Assembly (NCBI RefSeq): GCF_001957135.1
Contig: NZ_MPHK01000002.1
Location: 80,124-144,123 of the forward strand
DNA: 64,000 nt
From: Shewanella sp. UCD-KL21
Lineage (GTDB): Bacteria; Pseudomonadota; Gammaproteobacteria; Enterobacterales; Shewanellaceae
Direction: 5' to 3'
Within the stretch, counting starts at the first letter, position 1. Each line of letters opens with the position of its first letter. This document shows, piece by piece, positions 55,757 through 64,000 of this stretch. Under the pieces are notes generated by a model that worked only from the letters and a program-made list of their open reading frames with translations, did not search any database and was not told where the DNA came from. A program made the position numbers and the translations under genes.

Positions 55757-56020
55757 GTCATCCCCTTGAATGTTATTTTTGCGCCGCAACCAAATCCGTC
55801 TTTGGAACGGTCTACGGAGGCTTTTTATCGTAAGTTTGATACCACACCAAACTTAGTTGGAAAACCAAAAAAAATGTACTTGGATACAGCTCAAAGTCAG
55901 ATGCGCCAAGGGTTTGGTGCTAACTGACTCTCCACTTATCTAGGCTACCACAGCTTTCGTGTTTGTTAAGCCCCTTTTTTCATTTTTTTTGGGTTACTAG
56001 CAAGTTTTTTTACTGATTAG

Positions 56021-58372
56021 TTACTTTTTAACCACTTCGAAGCCTTTAACAGGTCTTTCTAAGGCTAATTCAAGCACTTCCTCGACCCATCTTACTGGGT
56101 GGATCTTTAAATCTGCAATCACATTTGCTGGAATTTCTTCTAAATCACGCTCATTTTCTTTAGGAATAAGCACAACTTTTATACCACCACGATGCGCCGC
56201 AAGCAGTTTCTCTTTCAAGCCACCAATTGGTAACACTTCACCACGAAGGGTAATTTCACCCGTCATTGCTACGTCACTTTTAACCGGGTTGCCGGTTAAA
56301 CTTGATACTAAAGCAGTACACATTGCCGCACCTGCTGAAGGACCATCTTTTGGCGTTGCACCTTCTGGTACATGAACATGGATATCACGCTTTTCATAAA
56401 AGTCGTTATTGATCCCCAACTGCTCTGCTCGGCCTCTAACAACGGTCATTGCAGCTTGAATTGACTCTTGCATCACATCACCTAGCGAACCGGTATAAGC
56501 AAGTTTGCCTTTACCTGGCACCGAGGTGGCTTCAATCGTCAGTAAATCACCACCTACTTGAGTCCATGCAAGGCCAGTCACTTGGCCAATTTGATTGTTA
56601 GATTCAGCTTTACCGTAATCAAAGCGCTGCACACCTAAGAAAGATTTCAGGTTATCTTGATCCACAACAACGGTTTTCACTGACTTATCAAGCAAAATCA
56701 TTTTTACGACTTTACGGCAGACTTTAGACAGCTCACGCTCTAATGAACGCACACCAGCTTCACGGGTATAATAACGGATCATGCCAATAATGGCACTGTC
56801 TTCTATGGTTATCTCACTCGCTTTTAAGCCATTACGCTCAATCTGTTTGGTTAATAAATGCTTCTTAGCAATATTAAGCTTTTCATCTTCGGTGTAACCC
56901 GATAAACGGATCACTTCCATACGGTCAAGTAATGGCCCAGGGATATCCATTGAGTTTGAAGTAGCAACAAACATGACGTCTGATAAGTCGTAATCCACTT
57001 CAAGGTAATGATCGTTAAATGCTGAGTTTTGCTCAGGATCTAATACTTCTAATAATGCTGACGATGGGTCGCCGCGCATATCAGAACTCATTTTATCAAT
57101 TTCATCTAATAGGAATAATGGGTTTTTAACGCCCACTTTAGCCATTTTTTGAATGACTTTACCCGGCATAGAACCAATATAAGTACGACGATGACCACGG
57201 ATCTCGGCTTCATCACGCACGCCACCTAATGCAACACGCACATACTTACGACCTGTCGCCTTCGCAATTGACTGACCGAGTGACGTTTTACCGACACCTG
57301 GTGGGCCCACTAAACACAGAATTGGCCCTTTAAGCTGTTTAACACGGCTTTGTACCGCAAGATACTCTAAAATGCGCTCTTTAACCTTCTCAAGCCCATG
57401 GTGATCGGTATCAAGAATGGCTTCAGCTTTTGATAAATCACGCTTGATTTTAGAACGCTGACTCCAAGGTACCGAGGTCATCCAATCGACATAGCTTCTG
57501 ACAACAGTCGCTTCTGCAGACATTGGAGACATCATTTTAAGTTTGTTTAACTCAGCTTCGGCTTTCTCTTTGGCTTCTGCTGGCATTTTAGCCTCGGTGA
57601 TCTTCCGAGCTAATACTTCAAACTCATCTTGGCCTTCATCAAGATCGCCTAACTCTTTTTGAATGGCTTTCATTTGCTCATTCAAATAGTATTCGCGCTG
57701 ACTCTTTTCCATTTGTTTCTTAACGCGGCCACGGATGCGTTTTTCAACTTGTAATAAGTCAATCTCGCCTTCCATCATCGCCATTAAATACTCTAGGCGC
57801 TCACCAACATTAATCATCTCAAGCACAGACTGTTTGTCTTCTAGCTTAAGTGGCATATGCGCCGCCATAGTGTCAGCAAGGCGCGCCGCTTCTTCAATAC
57901 CGGTTAATGAAGTAAGCACTTCAGGCGGTATTTTCTTATTAAGCTTGATGTAACCTTCAAATTGGCTGATTGCACTGCGGACTAAGACTTCTTCTTCTTT
58001 TTCAGCTAAGTCTTCAGAAGCTAAGTATTCAGCTGTCACGACAAAAAATTCATCTTCTTGGGTATAAGCGGTTACTTTTGCGCGCTGACCACCTTCAACT
58101 AAGACTTTAACTGTCCCGTCAGGTAGTTTTAATAACTGCAAAATTGAGGCTACGGTACCGACGTCGAAAATGTCTTCTTTTGTTGGCTCGTCTAAATCAG
58201 CTTCTCGCTGTGCGACCAATAAAATTTGCTTGTCTTGTTCCATTGCCGATTCGAGACAACGAATAGATTTCTCTCGTCCGACGAACAACGGAATTACCAT
58301 ATGGGGATAAACCACTACATCTCGCAGTGGCAGCACGGGGAGTTCGATATGCGCTTCACGCTCTTGGGTCAT
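56021..58372 (-). CDS. lon: ATP-dependent protease Lon
   Basis: A 783-residue LonA protease. The N-terminal substrate-binding domain covers about 1-300. The AAA+ module has Walker [10 protein letters not shown] near 352 and Walker [11 protein letters not shown] near 418. The C-terminal protease domain carries the catalytic Ser in [11 protein letters not shown] near 675 and the Lys in the following conserved block. It removes damaged and regulatory proteins. It is preceded by a heat-shock-type promoter and followed by hupB. Confidence 0.98.
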   Translation of the reverse strand: MTQEREAHIELPVLPLRDVVVYPHMVIPLFVGREKSIRCLESAMEQDKQILLVAQREADLDEPTKEDIFDVGTVASILQLLKLPDGTVKVLVEGGQRAKVTAYTQEDEFFVVTAEYLASEDLAEKEEEVLVRSAISQFEGYIKLNKKIPPEVLTSLTGIEEAARLADTMAAHMPLKLEDKQSVLEMINVGERLEYLMAMMEGEIDLLQVEKRIRGRVKKQMEKSQREYYLNEQMKAIQKELGDLDEGQDEFEVLARKITEAKMPAEAKEKAEAELNKLKMMSPMSAEATVVRSYVDWMTSVPWSQRSKIKRDLSKAEAILDTDHHGLEKVKERILEYLAVQSRVKQLKGPILCLVGPPGVGKTSLGQSIAKATGRKYVRVALGGVRDEAEIRGHRRTYIGSMPGKVIQKMAKVGVKNPLFLLDEIDKMSSDMRGDPSSALLEVLDPEQNSAFNDHYLEVDYDLSDVMFVATSNSMDIPGPLLDRMEVIRLSGYTEDEKLNIAKKHLLTKQIERNGLKASEITIEDSAIIGMIRYYTREAGVRSLERELSKVCRKVVKMILLDKSVKTVVVDQDNLKSFLGVQRFDYGKAESNNQIGQVTGLAWTQVGGDLLTIEATSVPGKGKLAYTGSLGDVMQESIQAAMTVVRGRAEQLGINNDFYEKRDIHVHVPEGATPKDGPSAGAAMCTALVSSLTGNPVKSDVAMTGEITLRGEVLPIGGLKEKLLAAHRGGIKVVLIPKENERDLEEIPANVIADLKIHPVRWVEEVLELALERPVKGFEVVKK

Positions 58373-58411
58373 AGTTCGATTCCGTTTGATGAATGGATTT
58401 TATAAGTCAGT

Positions 58412-58439
58412 ATATTGGGATGTTTCTCAAACTTTCAAT
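58412..58439 (-). promoter_or_regulatory. Sigma-32 (heat-shock) promoter for lon
   Basis: On the minus strand TTGAAA is followed after a 14-base gap (13 bases to CCCAATAT) by CCCAATAT, which fits the RpoH pattern CTTGAAA-N(11-16)-CCCATnT. It lies 40-67 bases ahead of the lon start codon. Lon is a heat-shock protein in E. coli. Confidence 0.8.
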
Positions 58440-58451
58440 GGTTAATACGAA

Positions 58452-58476
58452 AAAAGGAGCCCAATGGACTCCTTAT
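58452..58476 (-). terminator. Hairpin between clpX and lon
   Basis: A 6-bp stem AAGGAG / CTCCTT with A-run and T-run flanks, about 25 bases past the clpX stop codon. It may end clpPX transcripts; it lies just upstream of the lon heat-shock promoter. Confidence 0.65.
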
Positions 58477-58502
58477 TTTTAATAAAAGACTAAATCGTCT
58501 AT

Positions 58503-59783
58503 TTATTGTTCGCCGCCAGCAACTTGGCTTTCGGCATTTTCGTAAATTAGGATTGGTGCTGATTCGCCTTTTACTACAGACTCATCAACAACGGCCTTAA
58601 TCACGCCTTCCACTGAAGGGATGTCATACATGGTATCGAGTAAAATATCTTCGATAATTGAACGAAGTCCACGAGCACCGGTTTTACGGGTCATTGCTTT
58701 ATGAGCAATGGCTTTAAGCGCATCTTCGCGGAACTCTAACTCAACATCTTCCATCTCAAATAAGGCACCATATTGCTTAGTAAGTGCATTTTTAGGTTGA
58801 GATAAGATTTGAACCAATGCAGATTCATCTAATTCAGTTAGCGTCGCAACAACAGGTAAACGACCGATAAACTCAGGGATCAAACCAAATTTAATTAAAT
58901 CTTCTGGTTCAACCTTACCTAATGTTTGCGAGATAGTCGCTTTATCTGCATCACCTTTAACTTCAGCGCCAAAACCGATACCAGTACCTGTTAAGCCACG
59001 TTGCTCAATAACTTTTTCAAGCCCAGCAAACGCACCACCACAAATAAATAAGATCTTAGAAGTATCAACTTGCAAAAACTCTTGTTGTGGATGCTTACGA
59101 CCACCTTGAGGTGGCACAGAAGCAACAGTACCTTCAATTAGTTTTAGTAGCGCCTGCTGAACACCTTCACCCGATACATCACGAGTTATAGAAGGATTGT
59201 CAGATTTACGACTAATCTTGTCGATTTCATCGATGTAAACAATACCACGTTCTGCTTTTTCAACGTCGTAATCACATTTTTGCAGAAGTTTCTGAATAAT
59301 GTTTTCAACGTCTTCACCCACATAACCTGCTTCAGTTAATGTGGTTGCATCAGCCATAGTAAACGGCACATCAAGTGAACGCGCTAAGGTTTCAGCCAGT
59401 AATGTTTTACCACTACCTGTAGGCCCAATAAGTAAGATATTACTTTTACCAAGCTCAACACCTTCAATCGGCGTACCATTACGTAAGCGCTTATAGTGAT
59501 TATAAACCGCTACCGATAGCACCTTTTTTGCCTGATTCTGACCAATGACGTAATCATCGAGGTGATTACGTAATTCGTGTGGCGTTGGTAATTGGTCTTG
59601 ATCGCGTTTAGGCGAAATTTCTTTTATCTCTTCACGAATTATGTCATTACATAACTCGACACATTCGTCACAAACATATACTGAAGGTCCAGCAATTAGC
59701 TTTCTAACTTCATGTTGGCTTTTCCCGCAAAAAGAGCAGTACAGCAGCTTACCGCTGTCACCGGAATTTTTGTTATCGCCCAT
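58503..59783 (-). CDS. clpX: ATP-dependent Clp protease ATPase subunit ClpX
   Basis: A 426-residue AAA+ unfoldase. The N-terminal zinc-binding domain has C16, C19, C38 and C41. Walker A is GPTGSGKT near 122 and Walker [10 protein letters not shown] near 185. The ClpP-contact loop IGF lies in [10 protein letters not shown] near 270. It selects substrates for ClpP. The gene is 126 bases after clpP, with a small hairpin CTATTCTTCAAAGAATAG in between. Confidence 0.98.
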   Translation of the reverse strand: MGDNKNSGDSGKLLYCSFCGKSQHEVRKLIAGPSVYVCDECVELCNDIIREEIKEISPKRDQDQLPTPHELRNHLDDYVIGQNQAKKVLSVAVYNHYKRLRNGTPIEGVELGKSNILLIGPTGSGKTLLAETLARSLDVPFTMADATTLTEAGYVGEDVENIIQKLLQKCDYDVEKAERGIVYIDEIDKISRKSDNPSITRDVSGEGVQQALLKLIEGTVASVPPQGGRKHPQQEFLQVDTSKILFICGGAFAGLEKVIEQRGLTGTGIGFGAEVKGDADKATISQTLGKVEPEDLIKFGLIPEFIGRLPVVATLTELDESALVQILSQPKNALTKQYGALFEMEDVELEFREDALKAIAHKAMTRKTGARGLRSIIEDILLDTMYDIPSVEGVIKAVVDESVVKGESAPILIYENAESQVAGGEQ

Positions 59784-59869
59784 TAACTCTACCTCTGTTA
59801 CAGCCTAGACACTGTCTGTAGAAAACCATCTGTACTGTTTAAATGCACAAACACAGTCTTATATTTTAA

Positions 59870-59887
59870 TACTCTATTCTTCAAAGA
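59870..59887. other. Hairpin in the clpP-clpX spacer
   Basis: CTATTCTTCAAAGAATAG is an 18-base inverted repeat with a short loop. It may be an attenuator, an mRNA processing site or a stop for clpP. A possible promoter for clpX follows it. Confidence 0.5.
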
Positions 59888-59909
59888 ATAGCGCACTCAG
59901 GCGTAAAGA

Positions 59910-60521
59910 TCAGCTACGCTTTTCAAAAACTGAATCAACTAAACCATAATCGGCTGCTTCTTGAGCACTCATGAAGTTATCACGGTCAGTATCACGTTCA
60001 ATTATTTCCATTGGTTGACCGGTATGTTCCGCCAACATTTGGTTCAATTTGTTCTTAATGCCAAGAATTTCTTGAGCATGAATTGCAATATCTGAAGCCT
60101 GACCTTGGAAACCGCCTAATGGTTGGTGGATCATCACGCGAGAATTAGGTAAACAATGACGTTTGCCTTTTGCGCCACCAGCAAGTAAAAAAGCGCCCAT
60201 GCTTGCCGCTTGACCAATACATACAGTACTTACATTTGGCTTGATAAACTGCATGGTGTCATAAATCGCCATACCTGCAGTGACTGAGCCACCTGGCGAG
60301 TTAATGTAAATTGAAATATCTTTGTCTGGGCTTTCTGATTCTAGGAACAATAATTGCGCCACGATCAAATTAGCCATGTGTTCTTCAACCTGACCAACCA
60401 AGAAAATTACACGCTCTTTTAATAAACGAGAGTAAATATCATATGAACGCTCACCTTTTGCTGTTTGTTCAACAACCATAGGTACGAGAGCATTGAGTAC
60501 AGATTCTGGCGCTTTATGCAT
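59910..60521 (-). CDS. clpP: ATP-dependent Clp protease proteolytic subunit ClpP
   Basis: A 203-residue serine protease that forms two stacked heptamers. The catalytic Ser107 is in [12 protein letters not shown] and His132 in [10 protein letters not shown]; the aspartate lies in the conserved helix after about 180. The N-terminal propeptide of about 10 residues is present. It works with ClpX, encoded next, and follows tig as in E. coli. Confidence 0.98.
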   Translation of the reverse strand: MHKAPESVLNALVPMVVEQTAKGERSYDIYSRLLKERVIFLVGQVEEHMANLIVAQLLFLESESPDKDISIYINSPGGSVTAGMAIYDTMQFIKPNVSTVCIGQAASMGAFLLAGGAKGKRHCLPNSRVMIHQPLGGFQGQASDIAIHAQEILGIKNKLNQMLAEHTGQPMEIIERDTDRDNFMSAQEAADYGLVDSVFEKRS

Positions 60522-60543
60522 TTTATACTTTCCCTAAAATAAA

Positions 60544-60576
60544 AATGGCTCGTATGAGAACCTCATACGAGCCATT
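60544..60576 (-). terminator. Hairpin between tig and clpP
   Basis: A perfect 15-bp stem AATGGCTCGTATGAG with a three-base loop, 36 bases after tig and 23 before clpP. It is strong, but lacks a long T-run and may limit readthrough from tig. Confidence 0.7.
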
Positions 60577-60611
60577 ATAAATGGCGAACCGCCAATCAAG
60601 TCAAGCGAAGG

Positions 60612-61916
60612 TTACGCTTTACCTGTTGCCTTGTTCATAAATTCTTCAAAAGCAACTTCTTTTAGAGTTACTTTTGCTGATTTTAATAGCACTTCAACAG
60701 CTTGCTCTTCAAGAGCTACGTTACGCATGTTCTGCATAAGCTCTTTGTTGCCATTGTAGTATTCAACAACTTCAGTTGGATCTTCGTAAGCAGAAGCCAT
60801 TGAAGCGATTAAACCTTGAACGCGCTCATCTTCAGCTTGAAGTTCATTCGTTTTGATTACTTCGCCTAATAATAGACCAACTTTAACACGACGCTCAGCT
60901 TGCTCAGTGAATAAATCAGCTGGAAGCTCAGGCATGTTTTCAGCTTGACCACCAAAACGTTGCATAGCTTGTTGACGAAGAACGTTCACTTCGCCATCAA
61001 CTAGTGCTTTAGGAATAGTGATGTCGTTAGCTGTTAATAAACCTTCGATAACTTGCTCTTTAACATTCGCTTTAAGCGCTTGATCAAGTTCACGAGTCAT
61101 GTTTTTACGGATTTCAGCTTTAAGGGCTTCTAGGCCACCTTCAGCAATACCGAATAATGAAGCGAACTCGTCATTCACTTCTGGTAATTCTGCAGCTTGA
61201 ACTTCTGTAAGAGTAATAACGAACTTAGCCGCTTTACCTTTTAAGTTTTCAGCGTGGTAATCTTCAGGGAAAGTTACTTCAACTTCAAATTCTTCACCGG
61301 CTTTATGACCAATGATGCCAGTTTCAAAACCTGGGATCATACGGTTGCTACCTAGTTCAAGTTCGAAATCGTCAGCTTTACCGCCTTCAAATTCTTCACC
61401 TTCAACAGAACCTACAAAGTTCATTTTAACTTTGTTGCCTTCTTCAGCAGCAGTTTCAACTACAGCGAAAGTAGCGTGTTGCTTGCGAAGCGTTTCAATC
61501 ATGGTGTCAACGTCAGCGTCATTAACTTCAGCTTGTGGTTGTTCAACAGCGATTGCATCTAAACCAGTTAATTCAACTTCTGGGTAGATTTCAAAAGTAG
61601 CAACGAACTCGAAGTTCTCGCCTTCAGCTTTACTAGGAGTAAATACTGGTGCGCCAGCTGGGTTTAGTTTTTCAGCCATGATAGCTTCAATGAAGTTGCG
61701 TTGCATAACTTCACCAGTCACATCTTGACGGATAGCTTTACCGTAACGTTGGTTGATTACTGATACTGGTACTTTACCTGGACGGAAACCAGAGATTTTT
61801 GCACGCTTCGCTTCACGTAATAAATTGTCTTTAACTAATTTCTCAATTTGCTCAGCAGGTACAGAAATTGTTAGGCGACGTTCTAGGCCTTGAGTTGTTT
61901 CAACAGAAACTTGCAT
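60612..61916 (-). CDS. tig: Trigger factor
   Basis: A 434-residue ribosome-bound chaperone. The ribosome-binding signature is in the N-terminal domain ([10 protein letters not shown] near residue 42). The FKBP-type isomerase domain is at about 150-245 ([17 protein letters not shown]), and the helical C-domain follows. I chose the ATG at 61916 ([12 protein letters not shown]) because GAGGT lies ahead of it; a frame 17 codons longer is not supported. Trigger factor acts first on nascent chains, and the order tig-clpP-clpX-lon-hupB-ppiD is conserved. Confidence 0.97.
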   Translation of the reverse strand: MQVSVETTQGLERRLTISVPAEQIEKLVKDNLLREAKRAKISGFRPGKVPVSVINQRYGKAIRQDVTGEVMQRNFIEAIMAEKLNPAGAPVFTPSKAEGENFEFVATFEIYPEVELTGLDAIAVEQPQAEVNDADVDTMIETLRKQHATFAVVETAAEEGNKVKMNFVGSVEGEEFEGGKADDFELELGSNRMIPGFETGIIGHKAGEEFEVEVTFPEDYHAENLKGKAAKFVITLTEVQAAELPEVNDEFASLFGIAEGGLEALKAEIRKNMTRELDQALKANVKEQVIEGLLTANDITIPKALVDGEVNVLRQQAMQRFGGQAENMPELPADLFTEQAERRVKVGLLLGEVIKTNELQAEDERVQGLIASMASAYEDPTEVVEYYNGNKELMQNMRNVALEEQAVEVLLKSAKVTLKEVAFEEFMNKATGKA

Positions 61917-62135
61917 TGTTTTACCTCGAAATATGTCTGACGTCCTTTGTAATAGTCGAAAACTCAACTATTAAATATTCATTTCTTGATGATTAATGGT
62001 TACTAATAAAAGTAGTGACACAGCAGCGTTTAAGCGCTGTTACCTGTAGTAATTCGTATTAGATATTTATCAAGACGCGACATTATAGCGGCGGTTTACA
62101 ACGGAGTCGAGTATCAAAACAGGGATTTTAGACAT

Positions 62136-62164
62136 AAAAAAAGCGACCTAAGGTCGCTTTTTTT
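62136..62164 (-). terminator. Terminator of the tRNA cluster
   Basis: A 13-bp stem AAAAAAAGCGACC with a TAA loop and a T-run on both strands. It lies about 28 bases past the tRNA-His gene. Confidence 0.93.
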
Positions 62165-62191
62165 ATAATTGTGCATTTAATGTGCAAAATT

Positions 62192-62268
62192 TGGGGTGAC
62201 TGATGGGGCTCGAACCCACGACAACCGGAATCACAATCCGGGGCTCTACCAACTGAGCTACAATCACC
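62192..62268 (-). tRNA. tRNA-His (GTG)
   Basis: A 77-base cloverleaf with an encoded CCA. It has the extra G at position -1 that is unique to tRNA-His, paired with C73. The anticodon GTG is at 62232-62234. D-loop AGCTCAGTTGGTAGAGC and T-arm GGGTTCGAGCCC are normal. Confidence 0.97.
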
Positions 62269-62274
62269 ATAATT

Positions 62275-62351
62275 TGGTACGCCCGGCAGGATTCGAACCT
62301 GCGACCACCCGCTTAGAAGGCGGGTGCTCTATCCAACTGAGCTACGGGCGC
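62275..62351 (-). tRNA. tRNA-Arg (TCT)
   Basis: A 77-base cloverleaf with an encoded CCA. The acceptor GCGCCCG pairs with CGGGCGT and the anticodon loop CTTCTAA reads TCT. It lies six bases upstream of tRNA-His on the same transcript. Confidence 0.97.
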
Positions 62352-62462
62352 ATGGTTTACAGATAAATCTGTATATCCTACTAGCGTGATAAGCTGCTTT
62401 GGTTAACAACTTATCTTTTTACAGCTTATTCATAAAACCGAAGCTTTACAAATAAATAAATT

Positions 62463-62539
62463 TGGTCGGTGATAGAGGATTCGAACCTCTGACCCTCTCG
62501 TCCCAAACGAGATGCGCTACCGGGCTGCGCTAATCACCG
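62463..62539 (-). tRNA. tRNA-Pro (TGG)
   Basis: A 77-base cloverleaf with an encoded CCA. The acceptor starts with C, as usual for tRNA-Pro, and the anticodon loop TTTGGGA reads TGG. A 111-base spacer without another tRNA separates it from tRNA-Arg. Confidence 0.97.
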
Positions 62540-62791
62540 AGATGTTTCATTGCTTCAATGTTTAATTTGTTTAAACACCTTCACTGTGAGAACGGAGCGC
62601 ATATTAACGAGTCACTTTCCTATCGTCAACGATTTTTTTGACAAACTTGTTCAGGTGCTGTTTTAACAAACAAAAAATTCTGTTTTTAAAAAATCGCTAA
62701 GGCAATATTCATGACATGACTATAGCTGACTGATAGAATACGCTTCGTTAATTTCGTCTTATTATCGCGCCATAAAGGAAACTATACCCCC

Positions 62792-63646
62792 ATGACTGCC
62801 CAAAATATTGATGGCAAAGCGATCGCTCAATCTATTCGAACCACTTTAAAAGAAAAAGTACTTGCGCGTAAAGAAGCAGGTAAAAGAATTCCTGGCTTAG
62901 CGGTCATCTTAGTTGGTGCAGATGCTGCGTCACAAGTCTATGTAGGAAGTAAGCGCCGCGCGTGTGAAGAAGTCGGCTTTCAATCTTACTCATATGATTT
63001 AGAGACCACGACTACTGAAGCTGAATTGTTAGCCTTAATTGATCAATGCAATGATGATCCTAAAATTGATGGCATTTTAGTGCAATTACCATTACCTGCT
63101 CATATTGAAGATTCTAAAGTCATTGAGCAAATTCGCCCTGATAAAGATGTTGATGGTTTCCACCCTTACAATGTTGGTCGACTTGCTCAGCGCATCCCAG
63201 TGCTGCGTTCATGTACGCCAAAAGGCATTATGACCTTGATCAAATCAACGGGTGTAGATACATATGGTCTTGATGCAACGATTGTTGGCGCATCTAATAT
63301 TGTCGGTAGACCAATGACATTGGAGCTACTACTTGCAGGCTGTACTACGACCACCTGTCATCGCTTTACTAAAAACCTTGAACAAAAGGTCCGTCAAGCT
63401 GACTTATTGATTGTTGCAGTAGGTAAGCCCGGTTTTATTGCGGGTGATTGGATTAAACCAGGTGCGATTGTTATCGATGTGGGCATTAACCGCTTAGACA
63501 ATGGCCGCTTAGTGGGTGATGTAGAATTTGATCTTGCTGCTGAGAAAGCGGCTTTTATTACCCCGGTACCAGGTGGTGTAGGCCCGATGACAATTGCCAG
63601 CTTACTAGAAAACACTTTATATGCGGCTGAAACTTACCATGACTAA
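62792..63646 (+). CDS. folD: Bifunctional methylenetetrahydrofolate dehydrogenase/cyclohydrolase FolD
   Basis: A 284-residue enzyme that converts methylene- to formyl-tetrahydrofolate. The catalytic Tyr/Lys region is [15 protein letters not shown] (residues 49-63), and [10 protein letters not shown] near 91 is a family signature. The NADP-binding part shows [10 protein letters not shown] near 168, and the ending has [13 protein letters not shown]. It uses the ATG at 62792 with AAAGGAAA upstream. It is divergent from the tRNA genes and convergent with cysS. Confidence 0.97.
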   Translation: MTAQNIDGKAIAQSIRTTLKEKVLARKEAGKRIPGLAVILVGADAASQVYVGSKRRACEEVGFQSYSYDLETTTTEAELLALIDQCNDDPKIDGILVQLPLPAHIEDSKVIEQIRPDKDVDGFHPYNVGRLAQRIPVLRSCTPKGIMTLIKSTGVDTYGLDATIVGASNIVGRPMTLELLLAGCTTTTCHRFTKNLEQKVRQADLLIVAVGKPGFIAGDWIKPGAIVIDVGINRLDNGRLVGDVEFDLAAEKAAFITPVPGGVGPMTIASLLENTLYAAETYHD

Positions 63647-63682
63647 AGCTGTGTTTAATAAGCGTTAATAATTGTATTAACG

Positions 63683-63709
63683 AAAAAGCCTGCATTAGCA
63701 GGCTTTTTT
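63683..63709 (+). terminator. Terminator between folD and cysS
   Basis: An 11-bp stem AAAAAGCCTGC with an ATTA loop and T-run. It is symmetrical and probably serves both convergent genes. Confidence 0.93.
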
Positions 63710-63730
63710 ATGGCTGATTAAACTCAAGCG

Positions 63731-64000
63731 TTACTTTTTACGCCAAGTGGTTACACCATTTTCGCCATCTTCAAGAATCACCCCAAGGGCATTTAGTCTA
63801 TCTCTAGCGATATCTGCAGCAGGCCAATCTTTTTCAGCGCGGGCGCGATTACGTTCAACGATCAAGGCTTCAATTTCAGCGACTTCATCATCACTGCCCT
63901 CGCCTTGGAAATAAACATCAACATCATTGCTGATAATACCTAGCACGTCTGTTAATTGCTTAAGGCTAACACCTAGGGCACTGGCTTGCGCCATATCTAC
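63731..64000 (-). CDS. cysS: Cysteinyl-tRNA synthetase, C-terminal end only
   Basis: The last 89 or so residues of CysRS; the gene continues off the right edge, so no start is present. The end reads [21 protein letters not shown] and closes with RKK, as in CysRS of gammaproteobacteria. The helical stretch [20 protein letters not shown] is the typical anticodon-binding C-terminal part. The enzyme charges tRNA-Cys. Confidence 0.93.
   Translation of the reverse strand, partial: VDMAQASALGVSLKQLTDVLGIISNDVDVYFQGEGSDDEVAEIEALIVERNRARAEKDWPAADIARDRLNALGVILEDGENGVTTWRKK

Noticed and set aside
1..64000. Mobile elements, CRISPR arrays and prophage genes
   Set aside because: No transposase, integrase, phage structural gene or regularly spaced repeat was recognised in any part of the window.

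Overview
The window looks like chromosomal DNA of a Shewanella species (Gammaproteobacteria). Pointers are a napEDABC periplasmic nitrate reductase operon without napGH, a tetrahaem flavocytochrome c3 fumarate reductase, two lipoproteins with paired CxxCH motifs, the GntR-controlled prpB-prpC-acnD propionate operon, and a moderately AT-rich base composition. I see no prophage, transposase, integron or CRISPR array. Most of the window is core chromosome. Species assignment is inference; the flavocytochrome/porin/LysR group resembles the iron-induced ifc locus described in S. frigidimarina.

Layout. 1-5.0 kb: methylcitrate cycle operon on the minus strand (GntR regulator, prpB, prpC, acnD; acnD runs off the left edge), with TTGTCGACAA palindromes ahead of the regulator. 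5.2-8.7 kb: acyltransferase, a stand-alone D-Ala-D-Ala ligase, a small unknown protein and a small lipoprotein. 8.9-12.9 kb: napEDABC, including a 52-codon napE, preceded by FNR-type and NarP-type sites. 13.4-18.1 kb: housekeeping genes (methyltransferase, AI-2E-family permease, TIGR01777 epimerase, LysR regulator, ABM-fold protein). 18.2-22.1 kb: ybbP-ybbA divergent from tesA, with overlapping 5' ends. 22.3-33.7 kb: a conserved unknown protein, a beta-helix/dihaem fusion lipoprotein followed by a shorter paralogue of its haem half, an AraC regulator, sohB, a VolA-like lipase, yciK and a ComEA-like protein. 33.9-45.9 kb: ycjF-ycjX, pspABC, divergent pspF, sapABCDF and fabV, an order like that of E. 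coli except that fabV replaces the unrelated fabI. 46.1-51.6 kb: flavocytochrome c3, a divergent porin gene broken by one in-frame TGA, a LysR regulator and a DUF819-type membrane protein. 51.6-62.0 kb: an AraC/GyrI-like regulator, a HAD phosphatase and the protein quality-control block ppiD-hupB-lon-clpX-clpP-tig. 62.2-64.0 kb: tRNA-Pro, tRNA-Arg and tRNA-His, then folD and the 3' end of cysS.

Themes. Anaerobic respiration is represented by nap, the flavocytochrome and its porin. Envelope stress and peptide or polyamine transport sit in psp/ycj/sap. Folding and proteolysis are in tig-clpPX-lon-hupB-ppiD, and lon carries a convincing heat-shock promoter. The most unusual points are the TGA-interrupted porin, the fused beta-helix/dihaem lipoprotein with its tandem paralogue, fabV at the fabI position, and a three-site operator ahead of the propionate regulator.
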